Made by a program: the position numbers and the translations under genes. This document shows, one piece after another, positions 34,207 through 42,874 of a DNA stretch of 64,000 nt. Every line of letters begins with the position of its first letter. Position 1 is the stretch's first letter. Source of the DNA: Clostridia bacterium (GTDB lineage Bacteria > Bacillota > Clostridia > Christensenellales > Aristaeellaceae); assembly GCA_017938795.1 (NCBI GenBank), contig JAGBAV010000099.1, positions 20,335 through 84,334 of the forward strand. The letters are read 5' to 3'. Under the pieces are notes generated by a model. That model ran no database searches. It saw nothing but the letters and a program-made list of their open reading frames with translations, and was not told where the DNA came from.

Positions 34207-35121
34207 TCACACGGCCAGCATCGTGGACAGCGTCAGCATCGCAGCGAGGCTGACGGCGATGGAGAGCGAATTGGTAAAGCCGGCAAGCGCGACGTCGCCG
34301 CCGCAGCGCTCCGTGTAGATCGGCGAGAGGCTGGAGAGCGGGGCGAAGCACACCACCGCCAGCACCGCGCGCACCGGCTGCGCAAAGGGCGCAAGGAACC
34401 AGATCCCCGCCGCGAACAGCGCCGCCAGCGCATAGCGCAGGCCCAGCAGCCGCGCCGCCTCGCCGAGCATCGCGCGCCCGCCGGACGGCTCGAAGGCAAG
34501 GCCGATGATCAGCATCGCGAGGAAGGCGTTCGCCTGCCCCGCCGGCTGCGTCATTGTGAAGACGGCCTTGGGCAGCGTGATCCCCAGCGCGCTGACCGCC
34601 AGCATCGCCATGTACACGTCAAACGGCACAGAGCGCAGGAACTTGAGCAGGATCTCCTTCGCGCTCTCGCGCCTGCCGCCCGTCCCCAGCAGCGTGCTGG
34701 TCATCGCATAGGCGCCGCCGGTCATGACCACCGCATTGCCGATGTCAAACAGGCACGCCGTCACCACGCCCGCGCTGCCGAAGAAGACCGAGATCAGCGG
34801 CACGGAGAAGCAGCCGATGTTGTACCCGCCGATGTTGAGCATCCGGTAGACGCGAAGGCGCGTCTCCTTCCCCCGCGTCATCGCGTACACCAGCAGGATC
34901 GGCAGCCCCGCGCACAGCAGGCCAAGACCCGCGATCAGAAAGAGACCCGCCCCTGCGTCAAGCCCGTCAAAGGCCTGCATGATCGCGCAGGGCAGCGTGA
35001 TATTGAGCATGATCCTCGAGAGCGTCTGCCTCTCCCGGTCGCGCAGGAATCCGATTCTCTTGAGCAGATAGCCCATCACGATCACCGCAACGTAGCTCAT
35101 CGGCTTCATCATATAGCTCAT
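34207..35121 (-). CDS. AEC family transporter (second copy)
   Basis: A 304-residue membrane protein with the same architecture as the gene at 32108: GYLLKRIGFLRDRERQTLSRI, ITLPCAIMQAF and CLFDIGNAVVMTGGAYAM. The two are clearly related, perhaps by an old duplication, but have diverged. It heads the AEC-DUF362-AEC group. Start at ATG 35121 with a weak GGGGAAG site. Confidence 0.87.
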   Translation of the reverse strand: MSYMMKPMSYVAVIVMGYLLKRIGFLRDRERQTLSRIMLNITLPCAIMQAFDGLDAGAGLFLIAGLGLLCAGLPILLVYAMTRGKETRLRVYRMLNIGGYNIGCFSVPLISVFFGSAGVVTACLFDIGNAVVMTGGAYAMTSTLLGTGGRRESAKEILLKFLRSVPFDVYMAMLAVSALGITLPKAVFTMTQPAGQANAFLAMLIIGLAFEPSGGRAMLGEAARLLGLRYALAALFAAGIWFLAPFAQPVRAVLAVVCFAPLSSLSPIYTERCGGDVALAGFTNSLSIAVSLAAMLTLSTMLAV

Positions 35122-35205
35122 CGTTCTTCCCCCTCAGGCGCGCGCGTTCTCCTGTCTTTCATTCCCTCCGGCGCACCGGTTTTCCTTCATCTTTTGCCAA
35201 ATCCG

Positions 35206-35232
35206 CAAAAAGAAAGAGCCGTCAGGCTCTGC
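35206..35232 (-). terminator. Terminator in the gap behind the HU gene
   Basis: Arms AGAGCC/GGCTCT with a four-base loop; on the minus strand a T-rich run (TTTCTTTTT) follows. It lies 105 bases past the HU stop. Confidence 0.65.
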
Positions 35233-35336
35233 CGGAAGCGCCAAGCGATCATGCATCAGCACCCGGAATCCCCTCCGGCGCAGCGCGTATGATCACGATG
35301 GTGTTCCCGGCCTCTCCTGACAGCTCCTCAATCAGC

Positions 35337-35612
35337 TCAGCCCTCGACGGCTTCCTTGAGCGCCTTGCCCGGCTTGAACATCGGGGAACGGCGCGCGCCG
35401 ATCTGGATCTCCTCGCCGGTCTTCGGGTTGCGGGCCTTGCGGGCCGGGCGCTCCTTGACCTCAAACGCGCCGAAGCCGACGATCTGAACCTTCTCGCCGT
35501 TCTTCAGGCTCTCAGCAATGATGTCGCTCATGGCGCACAGCGCAGCCTCCGCGTCCTTACGGGTGAGGCCGGCCTTCGCGGCGATCGCCGCGCTCAGTTC
35601 ATTCTTATTCAT
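35337..35612 (-). CDS. hup: HU family DNA-binding protein
   Basis: A 91-residue histone-like protein: MNKNELSAAIAAKAGLTRKD at the start, VQIVGFGAFEVKERPAR in the middle and the arm motif GARRSPMFKPGKALK at the end. It binds and bends DNA as a dimer. The start follows GGGAGG; a promoter lies upstream. It is a core nucleoid gene next to mazG, as often in Firmicutes. Confidence 0.95.
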   Translation of the reverse strand: MNKNELSAAIAAKAGLTRKDAEAALCAMSDIIAESLKNGEKVQIVGFGAFEVKERPARKARNPKTGEEIQIGARRSPMFKPGKALKEAVEG

Positions 35613-35699
35613 GGTGTATGATCCTCCCTTTATGAATGCCGCTCCAGAGGGCTCGGCTTTCCGTTCTTTGTGGTATGCCCCAAAAGGCAACTGGAACAT

Positions 35700-35728
35700 A
35701 TTCTACATGGATTCCCCCGTTCTGGCAA
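35700..35728 (-). promoter_or_regulatory. Sigma-A promoter of the HU gene
   Basis: On the minus strand TTGCCA, 17 bases, TAGAAT, 88 bases before the HU start. Confidence 0.65.
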
Positions 35729-35766
35729 GAGGGAATATGATTTTTTCAGAAAAAATCTTTGTGGAG

Positions 35767-37134
35767 TCAAGGATTTTTGTCGTATTCCTTCTGCAGCTGC
35801 GCGATCCTGCGCGCCGTCTTTGCGCGCAGGGCGGTCTCCGCATCCAGATCCATCGCGTGCGCCAGATACGCGCAGGCCTCCAGCAGCTCGCCCAGCTGCG
35901 CCTCGCCCGCGCCCGCGCCGGTCATCGCCTGCGCCGCGCGCTGCAGGCAGGCGAGCGCATCCTCCCGGCTGACGGGCGTGCCCTGCGCCTGCATCTGCCT
36001 GCGCACGACCTTCTGCGCGCGCATGAGCCCGGGCAGCGAGGGCGCGACGTCCATCACGCGCTCCAGCGCCGTCTGCTCGCCTCGCTCCTTCTTCTTCGCG
36101 TTCTCCCATACGGCGGTGACGGCCTGCGCGTCCTTTGCCTTCGCCCGGCCAAAGACGTGCTCGTGCCTTGTGATCATCTTGTGCGCCGCCATGCTGGTGA
36201 CGTCCCTGTCGGTAAAGTCCCTGTGCTCCGCGCCGATCGCCGCGTTCAGCACGACCTGCAGCAGCACGTCGCCCAGCTCATCCGCGATCTTCATCGGCTC
36301 GTCGCCGTCCATGACCTCCGCCGCCTCGCAGGCCTCCTCGATCATGTACTGGCGCAGGGTGTGGTGGGTCTGCGCCCTGTCCCACGGGCAGCCGCCCGGC
36401 CCGCGCAGCCTGCCGACCACCTGCACAAAATCCTCGTACGTCGCGCGGCTGCGCTCGTAGACGCTCACCGCCGGCACCAGTACAGCCGTCCTGTGGTCAT
36501 AGTGCGGCTGCCTGTCCAGCTCGCACAGCAGAATCGGGCGCGCCGCACAGCCATCCGAAACATTCTCCACGAAGTAGACCGTCATCTCGTCCTCAAACAG
36601 ATCCGACAGCCAGAGCTTGACGTCTGAGGCGATATATTTCGTGTCGATCTCCGTGATCACCTGCGGGCAGTCCGCCTGCACGCGGATCTCCTCCGTGGAC
36701 AGCGCGGTGATCGTGCGCAGGTTCTCCGTGTTCACGCCGTAGGGGATCGCCGCGCACGCCGCCGCCTGCGCAGCCGTCACGCCGCCGACCACGCGCAGGG
36801 CGATTTCCTCCCCCGCGCATGCCGCCAGCGCGCGCACCGTGGCGTCGCTGCCCGGGTCGCTGACGGCATAGCATACCTCGCCGCACGCCCTTGCCCGGGC
36901 GGTCAGCCTCCTGGCCGCCATGACGCACAATTCGTCAAAATCCTCGCACTCCTCGTAGAGCGCATCCAGCGTCTCGTAGGCAACGCCCTGCTCCTTAAGC
37001 AGCGCCGCCGCGCCGTGCCGCGCCGTGCGCAGGATCAGCGTCTTCGCCGCGCGCATCGCCTGCAGCGCACCCATGGTGAGCATATCGCCCGTATCCGGCC
37101 CCAGCGCCGCTATCGTTATGATGTGCTGGTTCAT
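35767..37134 (-). CDS. mazG: MazG/YabN nucleoside triphosphate pyrophosphohydrolase with methylase-like domain
   Basis: A 455-residue two-domain protein. Residues 1-215 form a tetrapyrrole-methylase-like domain (TIAALGPDTGDMLTMGALQA, YAVSDPGSDATV). Residues about 230-450 hold MazG, with LRGPGGCPWDRAQTHHTLRQYMIEEACE carrying the metal-binding EExxE start and DELGDVLLQVV. It hydrolyses (d)NTPs to monophosphates, limiting damaged nucleotides. This is the YabN arrangement of Bacillus. ATG 37134 is preceded by a weak AAGGACGGG site. The gene lies close behind a terminator. Confidence 0.93.
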   Translation of the reverse strand: MNQHIITIAALGPDTGDMLTMGALQAMRAAKTLILRTARHGAAALLKEQGVAYETLDALYEECEDFDELCVMAARRLTARARACGEVCYAVSDPGSDATVRALAACAGEEIALRVVGGVTAAQAAACAAIPYGVNTENLRTITALSTEEIRVQADCPQVITEIDTKYIASDVKLWLSDLFEDEMTVYFVENVSDGCAARPILLCELDRQPHYDHRTAVLVPAVSVYERSRATYEDFVQVVGRLRGPGGCPWDRAQTHHTLRQYMIEEACEAAEVMDGDEPMKIADELGDVLLQVVLNAAIGAEHRDFTDRDVTSMAAHKMITRHEHVFGRAKAKDAQAVTAVWENAKKKERGEQTALERVMDVAPSLPGLMRAQKVVRRQMQAQGTPVSREDALACLQRAAQAMTGAGAGEAQLGELLEACAYLAHAMDLDAETALRAKTARRIAQLQKEYDKNP

Positions 37135-37155
37135 GCGTTTTATCCCGTCCTTTGC

Positions 37156-37188
37156 AAAAGCCCTCCCGTTACAGGAGGGCTTGATCAT
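37156..37188 (-). terminator. Terminator between the glycosyltransferase and mazG
   Basis: Stem AAGCCCTCC/GGGAGGGCTT on the minus strand with trailing TTTTG. Confidence 0.75.
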
Positions 37189-37209
37189 ATATAGCGCTGT
37201 ATTCGCCGC

Positions 37210-38169
37210 TTATTCCTTATTGAGCACGCTCTCGATGATGAAGCGCGGGCGGCGCTTGGTCTCGTTGTAGATCTTGCCGATATACTCGCCGACCACGCCG
37301 AGGCTCAGCAGCTGGATGCCGCCGATCAGCCAGATGGAGCCCATCAGGCTCGTCCAGCCAGCGGAGGTGTTGCCCGTCAGCTTGGCGATGAGCGCATAGA
37401 GCAGCATCAGGATGCTCACAAGGAAGACGACCACGCCCGCCGTCAGCACGAGGCGGATCGGCTTGACGGAGAAGGAGGTGATGCCGTCCGCCGCAAAGGC
37501 GAGCATCTTCTTGAGCGGATACTTGCTCTCGCCGGCGAAGCGCTCGGCGCGCTCATAGGTCACCGTCGTCCACTTGTAGCCGATCTGCGGGACGATGCCG
37601 CGCAGGAAGAGATTAACCTCGGTGAAGGAGGCGAGGCCCTCCACAGCGCGGCGGCTCATCAGGCGGTAGTCCGCATGGTTGAACACGATGTCCACGCCCA
37701 GCGCCTTCATCACCTTGTAGAAGCCCTCGGCGGTAAAACGCTTGAAGAAGGTATCGGTATCGCGCTTGGAGCGCACGCCGTACACCACCTCATAGCCCTC
37801 GTGGTAGGCGTCCACCATCGCGTCCACGGCGTTGATGTCGTCCTGCAGGTCCGCGTCCATGGAGACGATCATGTCGGCATGGTTCACCGCCGTAAGAAGG
37901 CCCGCCAGCAGCGCGTTCTGATGGCCGCGGTTGCGCGAGAGGTTCACACCGGAGAACATCTCCGGCCGCTCCTCATGGAGCTTCGCGATGATCGGCCACG
38001 TCTGGTCGCTGGAGCCGTCGTTGACGAACATCACGCGGCTCTTGGTGCTGATCTTGCCCGCGTCCATCAGGGCCTTCATCTTCTCGCCGAGGCGCTTGCT
38101 CGTCTCCGGCAGGACCTCCTGCTCCTTGTAGCAGGGAACGACAATATACAGGATGTTGTTTTCTTTCAT
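37210..38169 (-). CDS. Family 2 glycosyltransferase (DPM1/GtrB type)
   Basis: A 319-residue membrane-anchored enzyme. GT2 motifs are VVPCYKEQEVLPET at the start, MFVNDGSSDQTW near 50 and SMDADLQDD (DxD) near 100. Two membrane helices near the end (about 233-253 and 270-290) match GtrB-type polyprenyl-phosphate glucosyl/mannosyltransferases. It would load a sugar from a nucleotide donor on a lipid carrier at the inner membrane face. The start follows GGGAGAG. Confidence 0.9.
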   Translation of the reverse strand: MKENNILYIVVPCYKEQEVLPETSKRLGEKMKALMDAGKISTKSRVMFVNDGSSDQTWPIIAKLHEERPEMFSGVNLSRNRGHQNALLAGLLTAVNHADMIVSMDADLQDDINAVDAMVDAYHEGYEVVYGVRSKRDTDTFFKRFTAEGFYKVMKALGVDIVFNHADYRLMSRRAVEGLASFTEVNLFLRGIVPQIGYKWTTVTYERAERFAGESKYPLKKMLAFAADGITSFSVKPIRLVLTAGVVVFLVSILMLLYALIAKLTGNTSAGWTSLMGSIWLIGGIQLLSLGVVGEYIGKIYNETKRRPRFIIESVLNKE

Positions 38170-38213
38170 CGGTAGCTCTCCCTTCCTTGCCGCGCACGGC
38201 GGTCGGTCAAAGG

Positions 38214-38918
38214 TCAATACATCGTGTCGTCCGGGTTGGACGCGCCGCCCAGCAGGCTGTCGCGCAGCGCTGCCAGCTCGCTGGCGCTGCGGGAGAATGC
38301 CGCCGCCGCGCCGGAGAGCAGCTTATCCGCATGCACGCACGCCTGATTGTAGATGCTCGCCGCGTCCTTCTGCGCGCGGTCGCGCAGCTCCAGCGCCTCG
38401 GCCTGCGCGCGGCGGGTGATCTCGCTCTCGTCCACCAGCTGCTGGGCCTGCATCTGCGCGGCGTAGATGATCTGCTCCGCGCGGCTCTGCGCGTCGGCGA
38501 CGGCGGCGTTGGCCGCATCCGCTGCCTGCTGGCTCACGTTCTGGCAGTAGGCATCCGCATCCGCGCGGATCTCGTCGCTGGTCTTCTTCGCGGTCTCGAT
38601 CGTTTCGCGGTGGTACTTATCCGCCTCGTCGGCGATCCTGTCCGCCTCGGTCTTTGCGGTGGTGATGATCTCCTCGCTGCGCTGCATGATCTCATGCGCC
38701 TGCTGCACGGTCTTGGGCAGCACAATATGCAGCTGACCGATCAGATCAATCAGCCTCGCCTGCTCCACAATGCACCGGTCCTTCCACAGCGGCACGCGGG
38801 AGCCCTCGTTGATCATCTGCTCAATCGTGTCGATCACGCGCATGGCCTGGCTGATGCTGTCCGCATTGGCGGCATGCTCGCGGCGCGTCGGGCGCTCCAT
38901 CTGCTCGTTCTGCTCCAT
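38214..38918 (-). CDS. Long coiled-coil protein of unknown role
   Basis: A 234-residue soluble protein dominated by Ala/Glu/Lys/Arg-rich heptads from about 65 to 225 (EADRIADEADKYHRETIETAKK and following). It looks like a DivIVA-tail or ATP-synthase-b-like coiled coil but lacks the DivIVA N-terminal signature. It lies 12 bases behind coaD and 45 bases ahead of the GT2 gene, so it is co-transcribed with the rsmD-coaD operon. Confidence 0.75.
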   Translation of the reverse strand: MEQNEQMERPTRREHAANADSISQAMRVIDTIEQMINEGSRVPLWKDRCIVEQARLIDLIGQLHIVLPKTVQQAHEIMQRSEEIITTAKTEADRIADEADKYHRETIETAKKTSDEIRADADAYCQNVSQQAADAANAAVADAQSRAEQIIYAAQMQAQQLVDESEITRRAQAEALELRDRAQKDAASIYNQACVHADKLLSGAAAAFSRSASELAALRDSLLGGASNPDDTMY

Positions 38919-38930
38919 GGTGTCCTCCTC

Positions 38931-39416
38931 TTATCTCTGACCGCCGCATAGCGCCAGCCTGATGTCCTCTGCCAGCCCAGCCGGCACCATCGGTGTAATG
39001 TCCCCTCCGAATGCGGCGACCTGCCGCACGACGCTTGAGGAGATGCATGAGCACCCCTCGGACGTCGTCATCATCAGCGTCTCAATCCCGCTGAGCGCAT
39101 GGTTGATCTGCGCCAGCTGGTATTCCGAATCAAAATCCCCGATCGGGCGCACGCCGCGCACAATCGCCTGCGCGCCGACCTCCGCGGCGCACTCGATCGT
39201 CAGCCCGCCGCGCGCGATCACCTCGACATTGCCAAGCCCCGCGCACGCCGCCTTCAGCAGGCGCACACGCTCGGGCACGGGCAGCGCGCCGCGCTTATCC
39301 GGGTTATGCAGCACGGCGACAACCAGCCTGCCGCACAGACGGCTGGCCCGCGTGATGATATCCATATGCCCGATCGTCACCGGGTCAAAGCTGCCCGGGT
39401 ACAGCCATGTGCTCAT
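38931..39416 (-). CDS. coaD: Phosphopantetheine adenylyltransferase
   Basis: A 161-residue nucleotidyltransferase for the fourth step of coenzyme A synthesis (4'-phosphopantetheine + ATP to dephospho-CoA). Motifs: GSFDPVTIGHMDII with TxGH, RGVRPIGDFDSEYQLA, and CISSSVVRQVAAFGGD (ISSSxVR). The length matches the family. The ATG overlaps the rsmD stop by four bases, the rsmD-coaD pairing common in bacteria. Confidence 0.97.
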   Translation of the reverse strand: MSTWLYPGSFDPVTIGHMDIITRASRLCGRLVVAVLHNPDKRGALPVPERVRLLKAACAGLGNVEVIARGGLTIECAAEVGAQAIVRGVRPIGDFDSEYQLAQINHALSGIETLMMTTSEGCSCISSSVVRQVAAFGGDITPMVPAGLAEDIRLALCGGQR

Positions 39417-39985
39417 AGGCCCTCCTCCGGCATGACGCCCGCCCGGCGGATCAGCGTGATCTGCGTGTCGCGGTAGCTGCGCTGGTCGAACGCATCAAAC
39501 CGCTCATCCACCAGCGGCGCAAGCCCGCGCCTGTGCTCCACGACAATCAGGAACGCCTCCGAAAGCAGGCCCCTGTCGTAGAGTTCCGCGCACATTTCGC
39601 CGGTATTCTCCATCTTGTACGGCGGATCGATAAATACAATGTCAAACGCCGCGCCCTCGCGCTCCAGCTGCGTGAGCGCCTGACGATAGTCCCGCGCAAT
39701 CAGCCGGCACCTGTCCCCCAGCTTCGTGGAGGCCATATTCTTCGTGATCGCGGCGCAGGCGTCCCTGTCCATGTCGATGAGGACGGCCTCCTTTGCCCCG
39801 CGGCTGACGGCCTCCAGCGACAGCGCGCCCGTCCCTGCGAAGAGATCGAGCACGCGCGCGTCCATCACATCCCAGCGGATGATGTTGAACAGCGACTCGC
39901 GCACATAGTCAAGCGTAGGCCGGGTCTTCTCCCCCGGCGGGGCGACGAGCGCACGCCCGCGCGCCTGACCGCTGATGATTCTCAT
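39413..39985 (-). CDS. rsmD: 16S rRNA (guanine966-N2)-methyltransferase
   Basis: A 190-residue SAM-dependent methylase. It has MRIISGQARGRAL at the start, the SAM motif LDLFAGTGALSLEAVSRGA near 45 and the catalytic VFIDPPY (DPPY) near 116. It modifies 16S rRNA during 30S assembly. It heads the coaD operon behind a clear promoter. Confidence 0.96.
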   Translation of the reverse strand: MRIISGQARGRALVAPPGEKTRPTLDYVRESLFNIIRWDVMDARVLDLFAGTGALSLEAVSRGAKEAVLIDMDRDACAAITKNMASTKLGDRCRLIARDYRQALTQLEREGAAFDIVFIDPPYKMENTGEMCAELYDRGLLSEAFLIVVEHRRGLAPLVDERFDAFDQRSYRDTQITLIRRAGVMPEEGL

Positions 39986-40039
39986 ATCCGCACTCCGTTC
40001 CCGTATACCGGCCAGAATCGGCTGCCGGTCAGTCCGTTT

Positions 40040-40068
40040 ATTATATCAGACGCGTGCCGCCATTTCAA
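40040..40068 (-). promoter_or_regulatory. Sigma-A promoter of rsmD-coaD
   Basis: On the minus strand TTGAAA, 17 bases and a perfect TATAAT, 55 bases before the rsmD start. Confidence 0.8.
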
Positions 40069-40080
40069 CCGGCAGCGGCG

Positions 40081-40947
40081 TCACAGGAGCTCCTTCTTGA
40101 CCTTCTTGGCGCTCTTCTCCTGCTGGCCGTAGTGCACCTCGCCGCCGGAGCCGACCAGCTCCGCAGCCAGATTGCTCTTCTGCGCCTTGCGCACGGCGAT
40201 CTTCTTCGCGCGGCGCTCCTGCTTGCGGTTCTTCTCGTTGGTCATCGGGCCGCAGAGGTAGCCGATCACATAGGCGATCGGATAGGTCAGCATGAACAGC
40301 GGGGACAGGCGGTCAATCTGCGCGGTCATCTTCAGCGGATCGCTGAACAGATTGATGTACGGCATAATCAGCAGACGCACGATCATGCGGATATAGCTGT
40401 CCGCGCCCATGCTGTCGGTCTGCATATATGCGCTCAGCGGGCCCATGATGTCCGATCGGGAGCCGTAGGAGTTGGTCACCCAGTCCGGCAGGTCCTGCAT
40501 CACATAGGTGTAGTCCTTCGCCAGCAGCGCGTTGATGACAGCCAGCACGAGCGGGATGCCGAACATGATCGCGCCCACGCAGACAGCCTTGAGCGGCTGG
40601 TAGCAGGCGGCGTCCTCCTCGCGGGTGAGCGCCTTGCCGCCGGCCTCGACCTTGCCATAGAACCGGCTCCACGATGCATCGCCCGCGCCCTCGCGCAGAC
40701 CTTCCGCATAGTACATCGCCAGCATCGCGCCGATCACGACGAACGTGATCACGCTGCGCAGCGTCATATTGCCGATCGCCTGCAGCGCGCTGAGCAGCAC
40801 GCCCAGCACCGTCATGGCGATCAGCACGATCACCAGCCTGCCCACCAGCGAGCCCACGCGGGAGCCCCAGTTCTTTGCCCTGCGAAGGGGCTTCCTGACC
40901 TTCTTTTTATTCTTCTTCGCCGCGCCGGTTTCCGCCGTCTTGTTCAT
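40081..40947 (-). CDS. Multi-pass membrane protein of unknown function
   Basis: A 288-residue protein with a Lys-rich N-terminus, about five membrane helices (around 30-55, 62-82, 120-140, 185-200, 215-235) and a basic C-terminal tail. A cytoplasmic loop carries WSRFYGKVEAGGKALTREED. No family is recognised. It lies between the folate cyclo-ligase and rsmD genes; a long gap to neither side suggests it may be the end of the alr operon. Confidence 0.7.
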   Translation of the reverse strand: MNKTAETGAAKKNKKKVRKPLRRAKNWGSRVGSLVGRLVIVLIAMTVLGVLLSALQAIGNMTLRSVITFVVIGAMLAMYYAEGLREGAGDASWSRFYGKVEAGGKALTREEDAACYQPLKAVCVGAIMFGIPLVLAVINALLAKDYTYVMQDLPDWVTNSYGSRSDIMGPLSAYMQTDSMGADSYIRMIVRLLIMPYINLFSDPLKMTAQIDRLSPLFMLTYPIAYVIGYLCGPMTNEKNRKQERRAKKIAVRKAQKSNLAAELVGSGGEVHYGQQEKSAKKVKKELL

Positions 40948-41014
40948 GATCTCGTCCTCCTGATTGTGTTGCTCTGTCTGTGTATGGGTTGTCCGCGCGC
41001 TGTGCGCGTCATCA

Positions 41015-41602
41015 TCATTCCTGTATTGCGGGCCGGATCCCCTCGTCCGTCGCCAGCAGGTGCATGCGTGCGTCGTGCGCCTCCTGCGGCAGCGGATCGT
41101 CCATCAGCGCAAAGCTGTGGCATACGCCTATCCGGCAGGCCCCTGTCAGCGGCAGGAATCGGTCGTAGTAGCCGCCCGCCTGCCCGATGCGCCCGCCGCG
41201 CCTGTCAAACGCAGCGCCCGGGACGAGAATCAGATCGATCTCCTCCGGCGGGACGACCGGGCAATCGCCCCTTGGCTCCATCAGCCCGTACATCCCCGCC
41301 TGAAGCTCCCGCATGCCGCGCACGGCCCTTGCCGTCATCACGCCGCGCCCCGCGCACAGCGGCAGCGCAAGCCGCTTTCCGCAGTCAAGCGCATCCGCTA
41401 TCACGGCGTCAAGGCTGATCTCACCCCGCGCCGCCATGTAGAGCATCACCGTCTTCGCCTGCCGGTACGCCGGCGAGGCCAGCACATGCCCCGCAAGCTG
41501 CGCCGCCATGCGCGCCTGTTCGCTTCCGCTCAGGGTGCGCCTTTGTTCCTTCATCTGCCTGCGCAGCGCGTCCTTGCGCGCCGCGCTCTGCGCGTCCGTC
41601 AT
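41015..41602 (-). CDS. 5-formyltetrahydrofolate cyclo-ligase
   Basis: A 195-residue enzyme that turns 5-formyl-THF into 5,10-methenyl-THF with ATP. Motifs: RKDALRRQMKEQRR at the start, EIDLILVPGAAFDRRGGRIGQAGGYYDRFLP (the phosphate-binding GxGxGYYDR region) near 125-155. The ATG overlaps the alr stop by four bases. Confidence 0.93.
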   Translation of the reverse strand: MTDAQSAARKDALRRQMKEQRRTLSGSEQARMAAQLAGHVLASPAYRQAKTVMLYMAARGEISLDAVIADALDCGKRLALPLCAGRGVMTARAVRGMRELQAGMYGLMEPRGDCPVVPPEEIDLILVPGAAFDRRGGRIGQAGGYYDRFLPLTGACRIGVCHSFALMDDPLPQEAHDARMHLLATDEGIRPAIQE

Positions 41603-42711
41603 GCGTTCACATACACGCGCGGCACGCGCGGCGACGGTGAGCAGATCACCTCATAGCTGATCGTCCCGATCCATGCCGCCATCTCATCCGCGTCGATGCT
41701 CTCCGCCCCCTGCACGCCCAGCAGCACGACCTCGTCGCCCGCCTGCGCGCCCGGGATATCGGTGACGTCCACCATGATCTGGTCCATGCATACGCGCCCG
41801 AGGATCGGCGCCCTGCGCCCGCGCACGAGCACGCAGCCCTTCCCCGTGATCGCACGGCGGTATCCGTCGGCATACCCGACCGGCACGGTCATCACCCTTG
41901 TCGGGCGATGCGCCTCAAACAGGCCGCCGTAGCTGACCCGCTCGCCCGGCTCAATCGTCTTGACATAGACGCCGCGCGTCACCCAGCGCATCGCGGGGCG
42001 CAGCCCCTTCGCCTGCGGCACGGGCGGATATCCGTAGAGCGCGATGCCCCCGCGCACCATATCCGCATGCGCCTGCGGATAGCAGAAGATCGATGCAGTG
42101 TTCGCCGCATGGCGCAGGATCGGCTGCGGATGCACAGCGGCGATCGCCGCGCACATCGACTCAAACCGCGCGATCTGCGCGAGCGTGCCCGCGCTGTCCT
42201 CCTCGTCCGCCGTTGCCATGTGGGTGAAGCAGCCGGTCAGCTCGATCCCCTCAAGGCTGTCGATCAGCTGCACCAGCGCCTGCGCCTCCTCCGGCGTGCG
42301 CACGCCGATGCGGCTCATGCCGGTGTCCAGCTTCAGATGCACCTTCGCCGCGCTGCCGCAGGCCCTGCCCGCGGCGGCCAGCGCCCGCACGCGCGCCTCG
42401 TCAAAGACCGCCTGCGTCAGCCCGGCCTGCGCCACGGCGTACGCCGCCGCCTCGTCGATGCCGCCCAGCACGAGGATCGGCGCGTCGATCCCTGCGCCGC
42501 GCAGCTCGATGCCCTCCTCCGGGATGGCGACAGCCAGCATATCCGCCCCGGCCTCCAGCGCAGCCCGCGCCACAGGCACAGCGCCGTGACCATACGCATC
42601 CGCCTTAACCACTGCGAGGAATTTCACCCCCGCGGCAAGCTGCCCGCGCATCACGCCGACATTGTGGCGGATCGCGGACAGATCAATCTCACAGTAATTG
42701 ATCCTCTGCAT
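41599..42711 (-). CDS. alr: Alanine racemase
   Basis: A 370-residue PLP enzyme making D-alanine for peptidoglycan. The PLP lysine lies in FLAVVKADAYGHGAV (about residues 33-47), the conserved VHLKLDTGMSRIGVR is near 125, and the C-terminal catalytic Tyr region is PGERVSYGGLFEA. ATG 42711 (MQRINYCEIDLSAIRHN) fits family starts; longer in-frame starts add no homologous sequence. It is coupled to the cyclo-ligase. Confidence 0.96.
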   Translation of the reverse strand: MQRINYCEIDLSAIRHNVGVMRGQLAAGVKFLAVVKADAYGHGAVPVARAALEAGADMLAVAIPEEGIELRGAGIDAPILVLGGIDEAAAYAVAQAGLTQAVFDEARVRALAAAGRACGSAAKVHLKLDTGMSRIGVRTPEEAQALVQLIDSLEGIELTGCFTHMATADEEDSAGTLAQIARFESMCAAIAAVHPQPILRHAANTASIFCYPQAHADMVRGGIALYGYPPVPQAKGLRPAMRWVTRGVYVKTIEPGERVSYGGLFEAHRPTRVMTVPVGYADGYRRAITGKGCVLVRGRRAPILGRVCMDQIMVDVTDIPGAQAGDEVVLLGVQGAESIDADEMAAWIGTISYEVICSPSPRVPRVYVNA

Positions 42712-42874
42712 ATCGAACAATCGCTTCCTTCTGCACGAAGCATCCGCGTATACCGCGACATGCTCTGATATCATTTTATTATACAGCGAAACGCGCCAAA
42801 AGAAAAGGAAAAGCGCGCATTCGTCTGCATTTTGACTGCGCGGCATACGCTATGCAGCACAAGGGGGAATGCCG

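Noticed and set aside
32045-34318. 757-residue plus-strand frame over the AEC/DUF362 genes
   Set aside because: It is the antisense shadow of genes with clear family motifs and lacks a ribosome site and any recognisable domain.
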